Assembly (NCBI RefSeq): GCF_000241525.1
Contig: NZ_AHIL01000055.1
Location: 88,905-152,904 of the forward strand
Source: Comamonas testosteroni ATCC 11996
Lineage (GTDB): Bacteria > Pseudomonadota > Gammaproteobacteria > Burkholderiales > Burkholderiaceae_C
DNA: 64,000 bases
Direction of reading: 5' to 3'
This document shows, one piece after another, positions 1-8,600 of the stretch. The notes beneath the pieces are model-generated. The model was not told the origin of the DNA. It saw only the letters and a list, made by a program, of their open reading frames with translations, and did not search any database. A program made the translations under genes and the position numbers. Position 1 is the first letter of the stretch. The number at the start of each line of letters is the position of its first letter.

Positions 1-38
1 GCGGGCTTGTGCCATCTCTTGTCACCTAGCGGACGCCC

Positions 39-407
39 TCAGCGGCGCGGCCCCCAATGACCACCGCCATGATGCCAGCCGCCAGGGCCATGGTTCCAGC
101 CCCCGTCATGCCAGCCGTAGCCGGGACGTGGCGGCATGGCCCAGCGACCGGGACGCCAGTTGTAGCGTCCGCCGCCCCAGCCCCAGGAGCCGCCGATCCA
201 GACATAGGCCGGCGAGGGAGCCACCGGAATCACCTCGTTGATCAGGGGAGGCGGGGCCATGGGTGCATAGACGTCGCCCGCGACCACCTCGGTTCCATAA
301 GCCGGATAGGCCGGGGCCACCACACAGCCCGTAAGCAGGGCCGCCGAGCCGCCCAGCAGCAAGGCCGGCAGCAGACGGCGGGTCATGGTTTGAGAGATGA
401 AGGACAT
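39..407 (-). CDS. YXWGXW-type small lipoprotein
   Basis: A 122-residue protein with a lipoprotein signal: a basic start (MTRR), a Leu/Ala-rich core and the lipobox LLTGC near residue 24. The mature part is rich in Pro, Gly, Trp and His. It carries the aromatic spacing YVWIGGSWGW and YNWRPGRW typical of YXWGXW-repeat proteins, and ends in a Gly/His/Trp tail. I chose the ATG at 407 because AGGAG sits 5 nt upstream (413-417). An upstream in-frame extension to 455 runs into the neighbouring terminator. The family is predicted to be anchored in the outer membrane or periplasm and its function is unknown. Nothing in the first 38 bases can be assigned. Confidence 0.8.
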   Translation of the reverse strand: MSFISQTMTRRLLPALLLGGSAALLTGCVVAPAYPAYGTEVVAGDVYAPMAPPPLINEVIPVAPSPAYVWIGGSWGWGGGRYNWRPGRWAMPPRPGYGWHDGGWNHGPGGWHHGGGHWGPRR

Positions 408-453
408 CACAACTCCTGAAAGTCCGGGGGACATGTAGATGCTCCTACAACGC

Positions 454-484
454 AAAAGCCCCTGCCAGTTGTTGACAGGGGCTT
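454..484 (-). terminator. Rho-independent terminator after htpX
   Basis: Nine-base arms (AAGCCCCTG at 456-464 and CAGGGGCTT at 476-484) enclose an 11-nt loop. Reading the minus strand, a short T run follows. It lies 50 nt beyond the htpX stop codon. Confidence 0.75.
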
Positions 485-532
485 GTGAAGCAGCGGTAAA
501 GACCGGCTACTGCCGTTTACACATGTGTACGC

Positions 533-1405
533 TTATCGGGCGTTTTGCAGTGCAGCAATGCGCTGCTCGATGGGCGGGTGGGTGGAGAACAGCTGGCCGA
601 TGCCGCCGGCAATACCCATGGCAGCTACGCTCTTGGGCAGCTCGCCCGGATGCATGCCGCCCAGACGGGCCAGCGCATTCATCATGGGCTGCTTGCGACC
701 CATGAGCTGTGCGGCACCCGCGTCGGCACGGAACTCGCGCTGGCGCGAGAACCAGGCCACGATCATGGCGGCGACAAAGCCCAGCAAGATATCCAGCACC
801 ACGGTGGTGATCATGTAGCCAATGCCGGGGCCGGAGCTTTGCTCGTCGTTGCGGCGCAGGAAGGAGTCGACCGCATAGCCGATCACACGCGAGAGGAAGA
901 CCACAAAGGTGTTCATCACGCCCTGGATCAGCGTCATGGTCACCATGTCGCCATTGGCGATGTGGGCCACTTCGTGACCGATCACGGCCTCGACCTCTTC
1001 ACGCGTCATGCCTTCGAGCAGCCCTGTGGACACGGCCACCAGGGCCGAGTTCTTGAAGGCGCCGGTCGCAAAGGCGTTGGGCTCGCCTTCATAGATGCCG
1101 ACCTCTGGCATGCCGATACCGGCCTTCTCGGCAAAGCCGCGCACGGTATTGACGATCCATGCCTCATCGGCGTTGCGCGGCTCGTTGATGACCTGCACGC
1201 CCGATGTCCACTTGGCCATGGGTTTGGAGATCAGCAGCGAGATGATGGCGCCGCCAAAGCCCATGATGAAGGCAAAGCCCAGCAGGGCGCCCAGATTGAG
1301 GCCGTTGGCAGTGAGGTAGCGGTTGACGCCCAGCAAGCTGGCGACGATGCCCAATACCGCCACCACGGCGATATTGGTCAATAGAAATAAGGCAATACGT
1401 TTCAT
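533..1405 (-). CDS. htpX: Protease HtpX, membrane zinc metallopeptidase
   Basis: M48-family integral membrane protease that takes part in quality control of misfolded inner-membrane proteins. The 290-residue length matches the family. Two N-terminal membrane segments lie at about residues 4-25 and 38-60, and the zinc motif HEVAH is at residues 144-148. Two further hydrophobic stretches lie at about 155-215. The ATG at 1405 gives the standard start [11 protein letters not shown], with GGAG about 10 nt upstream. A longer frame to 1432 would add nine atypical residues. The gene appears to be a single transcription unit closed by the hairpin at 454-484. HtpX in other bacteria is envelope-stress regulated; no such site was recognised here. 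Confidence 0.96.
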   Translation of the reverse strand: MKRIALFLLTNIAVVAVLGIVASLLGVNRYLTANGLNLGALLGFAFIMGFGGAIISLLISKPMAKWTSGVQVINEPRNADEAWIVNTVRGFAEKAGIGMPEVGIYEGEPNAFATGAFKNSALVAVSTGLLEGMTREEVEAVIGHEVAHIANGDMVTMTLIQGVMNTFVVFLSRVIGYAVDSFLRRNDEQSSGPGIGYMITTVVLDILLGFVAAMIVAWFSRQREFRADAGAAQLMGRKQPMMNALARLGGMHPGELPKSVAAMGIAGGIGQLFSTHPPIEQRIAALQNAR

Positions 1406-1478
1406 CGAGGGTGTACTCCACACAGGGGACAAAATGGCCAGAACCCCTGAGGCACCGCCTGTGCAGGACGAATGCGCA

Positions 1479-2297
1479 TCAAGCCAGTTCTCTTTCTGGC
1501 AGTACCCGTTGTTGTGTTGTTTGTGCGGTACGTGGGGCTCGGAAAACTAGAGAGTCATCATAGAAGGAAAAGTTCTGGTTCTGCAGGCACCAGTCCGGGA
1601 TTCCCAATATGGGAATTGGTAGATAGGGCTTGCTGGCCAGATTACAAGACTGGGTCCGCAACTGATCGTCCAGCCAGCCGTCGGCCTCGGCCGGCGATGC
1701 CAGGCGCGGCGCCTGCTCCAGCGGCACGCAGATCACATGTGCGGTGATGGCCTTGCGCGGCTGAACCAGCTTTTCCAGCAGGGCATGGCCTATGGGAAGG
1801 AAGCGCGCCTGCTGCCATAGCGCACGCCGGGCCACGAACAGCTCCTGCCAGCGCTTGTCGCGCAGCGCATCGCACAGTGCCTGAGGCGCCAGCAGCAGGC
1901 CGCCGTTTTCGTCCAACACCGTGATCGAGTCGCGCAATCGCCCGCGCTGCGCCCCCACGCCCTGGCGCGCTATCTCGGCCGCCTGCAGCGCGTTGAGCCG
2001 TTGCTTGAGCAGCGGCCAGTGCAGCCAGATCAGGCCGTTGAAGAAGTCGTGCAGATTGTCGCGCGTGGGAATGCTGCGCTGGCTGTGGATAAATGCCTCA
2101 TAGGCCTGACCGGCAGGCAGCTGCAGCTGATCGACGAACTGCCAGCCCGGCAGCAGTCCGTGAGCGGCAGCCACCTCCTGCAAGGCCCGGGCCACGCCGA
2201 CACCGCCCTGCACCCGGTCATGCACCTGACGGCCCAGCACCTGCAGCGAGGCCAGCCAGGGCGCCTGCCAGTCAATGGCCCAATCCGCTGACTGCAT
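1479..2297 (-). CDS. DUF3025 domain-containing protein
   Basis: 272 residues with no signal peptide or membrane segment. Family hallmarks are visible: the [17 protein letters not shown] block around residue 77, the [10 protein letters not shown] block near 180, and the C-terminal [11 protein letters not shown] and FYDD..VFR elements. The biochemical role of DUF3025 is unknown. The ATG at 2297 overlaps the TGA of the NYN-domain gene by one base (TGATG), so the two are probably translationally coupled. A TTG one codon earlier is also possible. Proteins of this family are scattered through beta- and gamma-proteobacteria. Confidence 0.85.
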   Translation of the reverse strand: MQSADWAIDWQAPWLASLQVLGRQVHDRVQGGVGVARALQEVAAAHGLLPGWQFVDQLQLPAGQAYEAFIHSQRSIPTRDNLHDFFNGLIWLHWPLLKQRLNALQAAEIARQGVGAQRGRLRDSITVLDENGGLLLAPQALCDALRDKRWQELFVARRALWQQARFLPIGHALLEKLVQPRKAITAHVICVPLEQAPRLASPAEADGWLDDQLRTQSCNLASKPYLPIPILGIPDWCLQNQNFSFYDDSLVFRAPRTAQTTQQRVLPERELA

Positions 2298-3178
2298 CAA
2301 GGCAGCACCTCGTCCTGATGCCCACGCAGATCGCGCACCGCCACGCGGGCCGTGCCTTCGTCGCGCAGCTCGAACACCTGGGTCGCGGCCATGAGCTTGG
2401 TCAGCGAGGCATAGCCATAGTTGCGTGCATCAAACGACAGCTTGTTGCCGATATGCGTACCCACCGCAGCCACACGCGCCCAGCCGGCCTCGTCCTGGGT
2501 GGCCTTGACGGCATCGCGCAGCATGGCAATGAGCTGCCTGTCTTCCTTGAGCATGTGCGAAGGCACGCGCAGCGTGGTGCAGGCGGGTGCGGCCACACCG
2601 GTGCCGCCAGCCACCCGGCCATTGCCGGCGTTGGGGTTCGATCCCTGCGGCTGGCTTGCCGCGGGAACGGCACGCGGCACGGCTTCGGCCTCCAGAGCCT
2701 CGCGGCGTTCGCTGCGGCTGACAATGCCGTCGCCCAGCTCCTTGAGCGCATCGAAATACAGAAAGCGCGAGCAGGCATTGACGAAAGCCCTGGGCGTCTG
2801 CTCCGCCCCGAATCCATAGACAGCAGCGCCCTTGGCGCGCAAATGCATGACCAGCGGGGTGAAGTCGGCATCCGAGGAGACGATGCCGAAGGCATCGGGC
2901 TTTTCGGTATAGAGCAGCTCCATGGCATCCACCGTCATGGCCATATCGGTCGCGTTCTTGCCCTTGGAGTAATCGAACTGCTGCATGGGCCGCACGGCAT
3001 ATTCGAGCAGCTTGCTCTGCCAGCCATGCAGACCGGCCTTGGTCCAGTTGCCATAGGCACGGCGGATATTGATCAGGCCGAAGGTGGACAGCTCGGTCAA
3101 TATCTCGTCAATCATCTCTGCGGGCGCGTTGTCCGCATCGATCAGCAAGGCAATCTTGGGCTGGACATCGTTGGGCAT
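2297..3178 (-). CDS. NYN-domain / OST-HTH (LOTUS) putative RNase
   Basis: 293 residues. The N-terminal half is a NYN (PIN-like, LabA/DUF88) domain. It shows the acidic start ALLIDADNAP at about residues 10-19, a central NATDMAMTVDAM acidic motif and IVSSDADFTPL, which supply the conserved aspartates of a metal-dependent ribonuclease fold. After an Ala/Pro/Gly linker (about 165-200) a C-terminal winged-helix OST-HTH/LOTUS module (about 205-275) is likely to bind RNA. The ATG at 3178 is preceded by AGGAG (about 7 nt). It is the first gene of a two-gene unit with DUF3025. The RNase activity is inferred from family membership, and the natural RNA target is unknown. Confidence 0.85.
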   Translation of the reverse strand: MPNDVQPKIALLIDADNAPAEMIDEILTELSTFGLINIRRAYGNWTKAGLHGWQSKLLEYAVRPMQQFDYSKGKNATDMAMTVDAMELLYTEKPDAFGIVSSDADFTPLVMHLRAKGAAVYGFGAEQTPRAFVNACSRFLYFDALKELGDGIVSRSERREALEAEAVPRAVPAASQPQGSNPNAGNGRVAGGTGVAAPACTTLRVPSHMLKEDRQLIAMLRDAVKATQDEAGWARVAAVGTHIGNKLSFDARNYGYASLTKLMAATQVFELRDEGTARVAVRDLRGHQDEVLP

Positions 3179-3232
3179 GCAATCTCCTGAGCGCTGTTTG
3201 GCCAAGCCTAACCGAGGCCATGCTCAAAGCCA

Positions 3233-3265
3233 AATTAAAAAAGGAGCAGCTTGCGCAACTCCTTT
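3233..3265 (-). terminator. Terminator after pyrC
   Basis: AAAGGAG (3240-3246) pairs with CTCCTTT (3259-3265) around a loop that contains the palindrome TTGCGCAA. On the minus strand the stem is followed by a run of six T, as expected for the pyrC transcript. The hairpin overlaps the left end of an 80-bp dispersed element (3243-3322). Confidence 0.7.
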
Positions 3266-3322
3266 ATTGATTTCAGACCGAAAACACCTGTGATTCAAGT
3301 GAACACAGGCGCTTGCAGCTAC
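3243..3322. repeat. 80-bp A+T-rich inverted-repeat element, copy 1
   Basis: The left end AGCAGCTTGCGC and right end GCGCTTGCAGCT match the ends of four other copies in the window with the same 76-nt distance between the terminal AGC(T/A)G and AGCT motifs. It is located just downstream of pyrC. This copy is degenerate at the left end. Confidence 0.5.
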
Positions 3323-3327
3323 TGTTT

Positions 3328-4374
3328 TTAATCCAGCATCTTCCAGGGCAGGGCTTCGCCAAAGCGCAGAGGCTTGAGCTGCGCCCCTTCGCCGTATTCA
3401 AAGCTCACTGGTGGCGTCCAGCTTTCCTTGACCAGGGTGATGGTGTCGGTGTTGCGGGGCAGGCCGTAGAAGTCGGCTCCGTTGAAGGACGCAAAGGCTT
3501 CGAGCTTGTCCAGGGCGCCGACGCCGTCGAACACCTCGGCATACATCTCGATGGCGGCGTGGGCGCTGTAGCAGCCGGCGCAGCCGGTCGCGGCTTCCTT
3601 CAGATGAGCGGCGTGAGGAGCGCTGTCCGTGCCCAGGAAGAACTTGCGGCTGCCGCTGGTGGCGGCCTGCACCAGTGCCAGGCGATGGGTTTCGCGCTTC
3701 AGAACCGGAAGGCAATAGAAGTGCGGACGCACGCCGCCCAGGAAGATGGCGTTGCGGTTGAACAGCAAATGCTGGGGCGTGATGGTCGCAGCCAGGAAAT
3801 CATCGGCTGCGGCCACGTACTCGGCGGCTTCCTTGGTCGTCACATGCTCCATGACGATCTTGAGCTCGGGGAAATCCTGGCGCAGAGGCTTGAGCTGCTG
3901 CTCGATGAACACGGCTTCGCGGTCGAAAAGGTCGATGCTCTGGTCGGTCACTTCACCGTGCACCAGCAGCACCAGGCCTTCGCGCTGCATGGCCTGCAGC
4001 GTCGGGTAGATCTTGCGCAGATCGGTCACGCCATGGTCGGAGTTGGTCGTGGCACCTGCGGGATAAAGCTTGCAGGCCACCACGCCGGCCGCCTTGGCTC
4101 GCACGATTTCCTGAGGCCCCAGGTTGTCTGTCAGATACAGCGTCATCAGCGGCTGGAACTGGCTGCCTGCAGGCACGGCCGACAGAATGCGGGCGCGGTA
4201 GTCCTGCGCCATCTCTGCCGTGGTGACCGGGGGCTTGAGGTTGGGCATGATGATGGCACGGCCCATCTGGCGGGCAGTGTGCGGCACCACGCAGCGCATG
4301 GCATCGCCATCGCGCACATGCAAGTGCCAGTCATCGGGGCGGGTAATCGTGATGGTCTGAGTCATGGCCGACAT
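3328..4374 (-). CDS. pyrC: Dihydroorotase PyrC
   Basis: Class II dihydroorotase, the cytoplasmic zinc amidohydrolase that interconverts N-carbamoyl-aspartate and dihydroorotate in pyrimidine synthesis. The metal-binding pair [11 protein letters not shown] lies at residues 14-24 and the carboxylated-lysine block [15 protein letters not shown] about 100 residues on. Later blocks [20 protein letters not shown] and LGTDSAPH supply the remaining ligands. The length of 348 residues is normal. I start at the ATG at 4374 (MSAMTQT); the ATG at 4365 is equally possible because neither has a strong ribosome-binding site. A longer frame to 4551 is non-homologous. The gene is divergent from the ornithine cyclodeaminase gene. 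Confidence 0.95.
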   Translation of the reverse strand: MSAMTQTITITRPDDWHLHVRDGDAMRCVVPHTARQMGRAIIMPNLKPPVTTAEMAQDYRARILSAVPAGSQFQPLMTLYLTDNLGPQEIVRAKAAGVVACKLYPAGATTNSDHGVTDLRKIYPTLQAMQREGLVLLVHGEVTDQSIDLFDREAVFIEQQLKPLRQDFPELKIVMEHVTTKEAAEYVAAADDFLAATITPQHLLFNRNAIFLGGVRPHFYCLPVLKRETHRLALVQAATSGSRKFFLGTDSAPHAAHLKEAATGCAGCYSAHAAIEMYAEVFDGVGALDKLEAFASFNGADFYGLPRNTDTITLVKESWTPPVSFEYGEGAQLKPLRFGEALPWKMLD

Positions 4375-4536
4375 TGTCCCATCTTCGCTGTCGACAGGCC
4401 CGCACTCAAACCCATTCGTGCCCTGCCCCGGACCTGCGCACAGCGCAGTCATGGGTCCACCTCTTGGGTATTTCCCAGGCATTTCTCTGGCATTTGGCGC
4501 TGAAATCCTCAAAAATGAAGCCAAGGAGGAGGTCTC

Positions 4537-5643
4537 ATGTCTGTTCCTCAAGCTCTCGCCGGCACACCATTGCGCACCGACTTTCTCAGCGCCAGCGACG
4601 CTGCCCGGCTGGTCGCGCGCATCGGCATCACCCAGGTGCTACGCCTGATCAGCCAAGCCCTGGAGGCCGACTTCGGCCGCTGGCAGGACTTCGACAAAAG
4701 CGCGCGCACAGCCGCCCATTCCGCCAGCGGCGTGATCGAGCTGATGCCGGTGGCCGATGCGCGGGACTACGCCTTCAAATACGTCAACGGCCACCCGCAC
4801 AATCCGCGTCTGGGACTGCCTACGGTGATGGCCTTCGGCGCGCTGGCCGATGTCGCCACCGGCATGCCGCGCTTTGTCAGCGAGCTGACGCTGACCACGG
4901 CCTTGCGCACTGCCGCCACATCCGCCATGGCCGCGCGCCATCTGGCGCGCGCCGGCAACCGCAGCATGGCACTGATCGGCAATGGCTCGCAAAGTGAATT
5001 TCAGGCTCTGGCCTTCATGGAGCTGCTGGGCGTGCGCGAGCTGCGCCTGTTCGACATCGACCCGGCCGCCTCGCAAAAGCTGCTGCGCAACCTGCAGCCG
5101 TTTCTGCCCGGCTTCTCTGCCACGGCCATCGTCTGCACCAGCGTGCGGGACGCAGTGGCCGGCACCGACATCGTGACCACCGCCACCGCCGACAAGACCC
5201 GCGCCACCATCATCCCCGGCCACCTGCTGGAGCCCGGCATGCATATCAATGCGGTGGGCGGAGATTGCCCCGGCAAGACTGAGTTCGATGCCAGCGCCCT
5301 GCAGCGCGCGCAGGTCTTTGTCGAGTACGAGCCGCAGACGCGCATCGAGGGCGAGCTGCAGCAAATGCCGACCGACTTTGCCGTGACCGAGCTGTGGCGC
5401 GTGCTGCAGAAGCTGGCGCCGGGCCGGACATCGGACGCCCAGATCACCTTGTTCGACTCCGTGGGCTTCGCACTGGAGGACTACTCGGCGCTGCGCACCA
5501 TGCACAGCCTGGCGCAAGGCGCGGGCCTGCTGTCTCAGATCGAGCTGGTGCCGGAGCTCGCCGACCCCAAGGATCTGTTTGCCATGGTGAGGCAGGCATC
5601 GAATCCCCAGATCATCAATCTTGCGGCCCGTAAGACGGCCTGA
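4537..5643 (+). CDS. Ornithine cyclodeaminase
   Basis: 368-residue NAD-dependent member of the ornithine cyclodeaminase / mu-crystallin family, which converts L-ornithine to L-proline and ammonia. The Rossmann region has [12 protein letters not shown] at about residue 146 and the TATADKT and [11 protein letters not shown] elements that line the substrate and NAD sites. A very strong ribosome-binding site (AAGGAGG) precedes the ATG. The arginase gene begins 13 nt downstream, so the pair forms an arginine to ornithine to proline route. Substrate assignment rests on the arginase neighbour and on the long (about 350 aa) ornithine-type length rather than the shorter mu-crystallin type. Confidence 0.9.
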   Translation: MSVPQALAGTPLRTDFLSASDAARLVARIGITQVLRLISQALEADFGRWQDFDKSARTAAHSASGVIELMPVADARDYAFKYVNGHPHNPRLGLPTVMAFGALADVATGMPRFVSELTLTTALRTAATSAMAARHLARAGNRSMALIGNGSQSEFQALAFMELLGVRELRLFDIDPAASQKLLRNLQPFLPGFSATAIVCTSVRDAVAGTDIVTTATADKTRATIIPGHLLEPGMHINAVGGDCPGKTEFDASALQRAQVFVEYEPQTRIEGELQQMPTDFAVTELWRVLQKLAPGRTSDAQITLFDSVGFALEDYSALRTMHSLAQGAGLLSQIELVPELADPKDLFAMVRQASNPQIINLAARKTA

Positions 5644-5656
5644 AGCGGAGCGGCTC

Positions 5657-6610
5657 ATGGCATACACATCGTCCACACTGATCGGTCTGCCCACCGATAT
5701 CGGTGCCTCGCGCCTTGGCGCGGCCATGGGGCCCGATGCCCTGCGTGTGGCCCAGCTCGGGCCAGCCCTTGAACGGCTGGGCGTGCAGGTCAGCGATCTG
5801 GGCAATCTGAGCGGCCCCGCCAACCCGCGTGGCGCGCGCGATGCCCAGGGTCTGCGCAATCTGGCCGAATGCCTGAGCTGGAACCGGATCGCCCATGACG
5901 CGGTACTGCAGGTGCTGCAGCAAAACCGGCTGCCCATACTGCTGGGTGGCGACCATACGCTTGCCACAGGCTCCATCAGCGCCGTGGCCCGCCATTGTCG
6001 CGCCACGGGCAAGCAGCTGCGCGTGCTCTGGCTGGATGCTCACTCGGACTGCAACACCCCCGAAAGCTCGCCCACGGGCAATCTGCACGGCATGCCGGTG
6101 TCAAGCCTCTGCGGACTGGGGCCGACGGAGCTGGCCTCGCTGTCGGGCACGACTCCCGCTCTGCCCGCCTCATCGTTCTGTCAGATTGGCCTGCGCAGCG
6201 TGGACGAGAGCGAAAAGCACATGATCCGAGAGCTGGGGCTGGAGGTCTACGACATGCGGGCCATCGACGAGCTGGGAATGCGTGAAGTGATGCGCAGGGC
6301 ACTGCTCACCTTGCTGGGACGCAACGACAGGGACATCCACCTGCATCTGAGCTTTGATGTGGACTTTCTCGATCCTGACATTGCTCCCGGCACCGGCACG
6401 CCGGTACGCGGCGGCCCCACCTATCGCGAGGCCCAGCTGTGCATGGAAATGATTGCCGATACCGGCCGTCTTGCCTCACTGGACATTGTGGAGCTCAACC
6501 CGGCGCTGGACCTGCGCAACCAGACGGCGGAGCTGGTGGTGGACCTGGTGCAAAGCCTGTTCGGCCAGAGCACGCTGATGCGCCCCGCGCCGCAAGCGGC
6601 ACCCCGCTGA
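5657..6610 (+). CDS. rocF: Arginase
   Basis: 317-residue ureohydrolase that splits L-arginine into ornithine and urea with a binuclear manganese centre. All metal ligands are visible: GGDH (H100), DAHSD (D127, H129, D131) and SFDVD (D234, D236). The NLHGMP loop follows at 142-147. The MGPDALR start region and the length match arginases rather than agmatinases. ATG at 5657 follows the cyclodeaminase stop by 13 nt; an upstream in-frame extension is within the previous gene. The downstream gene for the Crp/Fnr regulator is convergent. Confidence 0.93.
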   Translation: MAYTSSTLIGLPTDIGASRLGAAMGPDALRVAQLGPALERLGVQVSDLGNLSGPANPRGARDAQGLRNLAECLSWNRIAHDAVLQVLQQNRLPILLGGDHTLATGSISAVARHCRATGKQLRVLWLDAHSDCNTPESSPTGNLHGMPVSSLCGLGPTELASLSGTTPALPASSFCQIGLRSVDESEKHMIRELGLEVYDMRAIDELGMREVMRRALLTLLGRNDRDIHLHLSFDVDFLDPDIAPGTGTPVRGGPTYREAQLCMEMIADTGRLASLDIVELNPALDLRNQTAELVVDLVQSLFGQSTLMRPAPQAAPR

Positions 6611-6638
6611 GGCCGGCACAGCACGCGCCACAGGCGGA

Positions 6639-7358
6639 TCAGCCGCCGGCCGCCTGGCGCAGGGCTTCGAGGTCGTGGATGGTCACGCGCCCGTAGGCCG
6701 CTTTGATCACGCCCATCTGCTCCAGCGTGCGCAACTCCTTGTTCACGGTCTGGCGCGAGACCGCCACCATGGCCGCCAGATCGCCCTGCGAGATGCGCAG
6801 GCTCACGGCCTGCCCGCCTTCGACGGCCTTGCCGTGGATCAGCGCCAGCCGCGCCAGCGCATCGGCCACATGGTTGGCGGTATGGCCCAGAGCCCGGCGC
6901 TGCTGGGTGGCGATCTGCTCATGCAGGCGCTCCAGTACCAGCATGCAGACATCGCGCCACAGCGCCGGATGCGCATCCAGCACGGTCATGAACGCCCCTC
7001 CCGGCAGGTGCACGAGCACCGTGCCCTCCTGCACCACGAAGTGATAGACGAAGCAGGTGTTGCCCAGCATGCGCACCAGGCTCACGATCTCTCCGGGGCC
7101 GTGCAGCGACAGCACGAAGCGCACGCCCGCCGCATCCACGCCCTCCACCGCCAGACGCCCCGAAGCCACCACCAGCACCTCGCGGCGCGATCGCTCGCCG
7201 ACCATGAGAGGCGTTCGCTTGTCATAGCGCCTCAGCCGCGCCACGGCCACCACTTCGTCCAGCACGTCATCCGGCCAGTGCCTCATCAGCGGGCACAGCC
7301 TCAGGGCACGCCGTATCAGCGCCACGGAATTGTCTGCGGGGTGGTGTTTGCGAGGCAT
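6639..7358 (-). CDS. Crp/Fnr-family transcription regulator
   Basis: 239-residue regulator with an N-terminal cyclic-nucleotide-binding-like beta-barrel (about residues 20-140) and a C-terminal Crp-type winged helix. The recognition region is SQGDLAAMVAVSRQTVNKEL at about 180-200. No cluster of N-terminal cysteines like Fnr is present, so the effector is unknown. The ATG at 7358 was chosen over an upstream TTG. The gene is divergent from the porin-led operon. The 165-bp gap between them holds a perfect palindrome of Fnr-like geometry (7417-7432), so this protein is the obvious candidate regulator of that operon. Confidence 0.88.
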   Translation of the reverse strand: MPRKHHPADNSVALIRRALRLCPLMRHWPDDVLDEVVAVARLRRYDKRTPLMVGERSRREVLVVASGRLAVEGVDAAGVRFVLSLHGPGEIVSLVRMLGNTCFVYHFVVQEGTVLVHLPGGAFMTVLDAHPALWRDVCMLVLERLHEQIATQQRRALGHTANHVADALARLALIHGKAVEGGQAVSLRISQGDLAAMVAVSRQTVNKELRTLEQMGVIKAAYGRVTIHDLEALRQAAGG

Positions 7359-7416
7359 GGATCTGTGTGCGCGGGAAACAGGCTCCGGGTTAGTCCCGGG
7401 CTCGAGTGCCGCCAAT

Positions 7417-7432
7417 TGTCAAAGCGTTGACA
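7417..7432. promoter_or_regulatory. Likely Crp/Fnr-type operator
   Basis: A perfect 6-4-6 palindrome, TGTCAA-AGCG-TTGACA, lies in the divergent gap between the Crp/Fnr gene and the porin gene. The spacing resembles Fnr/Dnr boxes (TTGAT-N4-ATCAA) with a different half-site. Binding is inferred from position and symmetry. Confidence 0.6.
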
Positions 7433-7523
7433 GAGTGCCAACCGCACTGGTTCGGATAGTAGCAGTCACACCGCAGCGCAAGGCTGTGCGCCCGTGCAAA
7501 AGCACAAACACAGGAGACATATC

Positions 7524-8588
7524 GTGAAGCACAAGCAACGGCTGGCCGCCGCAGGCTGGGCCATATTCGGCAGTGCCGCCTGGGCGCAGAGCAGCGTGGA
7601 GATCTTCGGCGTCATGGACGTCCATCTCAACAGCGCCCGATCGGGGGCCACGCGGCTGACACGCCTGGAGGACGGCGGCAGCGCCGCCTCGCGCATAGGC
7701 CTTCGCGGCGTCGAGGAGCTGGGCGGCGGCTGGCGCGCCCGCTTCCTGCTCGAGGCAGGCGTCACTCCGGACACCGGCATGGGCACCATTCCCGGTCCTT
7801 CCCTGGCCTTCACCCGCCAGTCCTTCATCGGCCTGAGCGCACCCTGGGGCCACGTCGATATGGGCCGCATGTACACGCCCATGTTCAGTGCCCTGTTCCG
7901 CGCCGATCCGTTCGGCATGAATTCGCTGTTCTCTCCCACCAACCTCGGCTATAGCACCGACGGCCAGCCGCTCCTGAAGGCCTTTGCAGCGCGCGGCAGC
8001 AATCTCGTGCGCTACCGCCTTCCCGAGGGCCAGCCCTGGGTGCTGGACCTGGCCTACTCCTTCGGCGAGGTGCCCTCGCCCAACAGCAACAACGCCCGGC
8101 TCTACGGCGGCACCGTGGGCTGGAACCAGAAGCCCTTCTTCATGGCCTACAGCGTCCAGAACTCCACAGAAGGCAGCGCTGCAGCGCCCGTGGCCACGCC
8201 GCGCACCAGCCGCTACCAGACGCTGGTGGCCAGCTGGGAGGCCATGCCTCAGCTGCGCCTGAGCGGCAGCTACAGCCGCGCCAGCGTGAACCAGGCCGGT
8301 ACGGGCGACGCCCGCCTCCTGCAGCTGGGCACGGAGTGGAGCGCGACCTTCACCTCCAGGGCGCTGCTGTCGGTGGCACGCCGCAAGGTCGACGGCTCCC
8401 AACGCCGCCAGACCGCCTGGACCCTGGGCTACGACCACTACCTGAGCAAGCGCACCACGCTGTACGCGCGCTGGCTGCAACTGAGCAACGCGGGCGGCTC
8501 CTCGGTATCCATCGCCAATGTGCCCGTGGTGGCTGATAGCGGCAACGGCGTGCGTTCGCTGGCACTGGGCGTTCGCCACAACTTCTGA
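7524..8588 (+). CDS. Gram-negative general porin (Burkholderiales type)
   Basis: 354-residue outer-membrane beta-barrel. The signal peptide ends at AAWAQ (about residue 22), followed by SSVEIFGVMDVHL, the typical first strand of the porin_4 family. The protein ends in VRHNF with the C-terminal phenylalanine used by the BAM machinery. I start at the GTG at 7524 because AGGAGA lies 6 nt upstream (7512-7517). An upstream GTG at 7494 lacks a site. It is the first gene of a tightly spaced operon, 12 nt before the acyl-CoA synthetase gene. It probably admits the organic acid that the rest of the operon handles. Confidence 0.92.
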   Translation: MKHKQRLAAAGWAIFGSAAWAQSSVEIFGVMDVHLNSARSGATRLTRLEDGGSAASRIGLRGVEELGGGWRARFLLEAGVTPDTGMGTIPGPSLAFTRQSFIGLSAPWGHVDMGRMYTPMFSALFRADPFGMNSLFSPTNLGYSTDGQPLLKAFAARGSNLVRYRLPEGQPWVLDLAYSFGEVPSPNSNNARLYGGTVGWNQKPFFMAYSVQNSTEGSAAAPVATPRTSRYQTLVASWEAMPQLRLSGSYSRASVNQAGTGDARLLQLGTEWSATFTSRALLSVARRKVDGSQRRQTAWTLGYDHYLSKRTTLYARWLQLSNAGGSSVSIANVPVVADSGNGVRSLALGVRHNF

Positions 8589-8600
8589 CAGAGGAACTTC

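Noticed and set aside
4375..4551. N-terminal extension of PyrC to 4551
   Set aside because: The added residues lack similarity to dihydroorotases, have no ribosome-binding site and fill the divergent promoter region.
7427..7432. TTGACA as a sigma-70 -35 box for the porin operon
   Set aside because: No acceptable -10 hexamer lies 16-18 bp downstream; the hexamer is better explained as the right arm of the operator palindrome.
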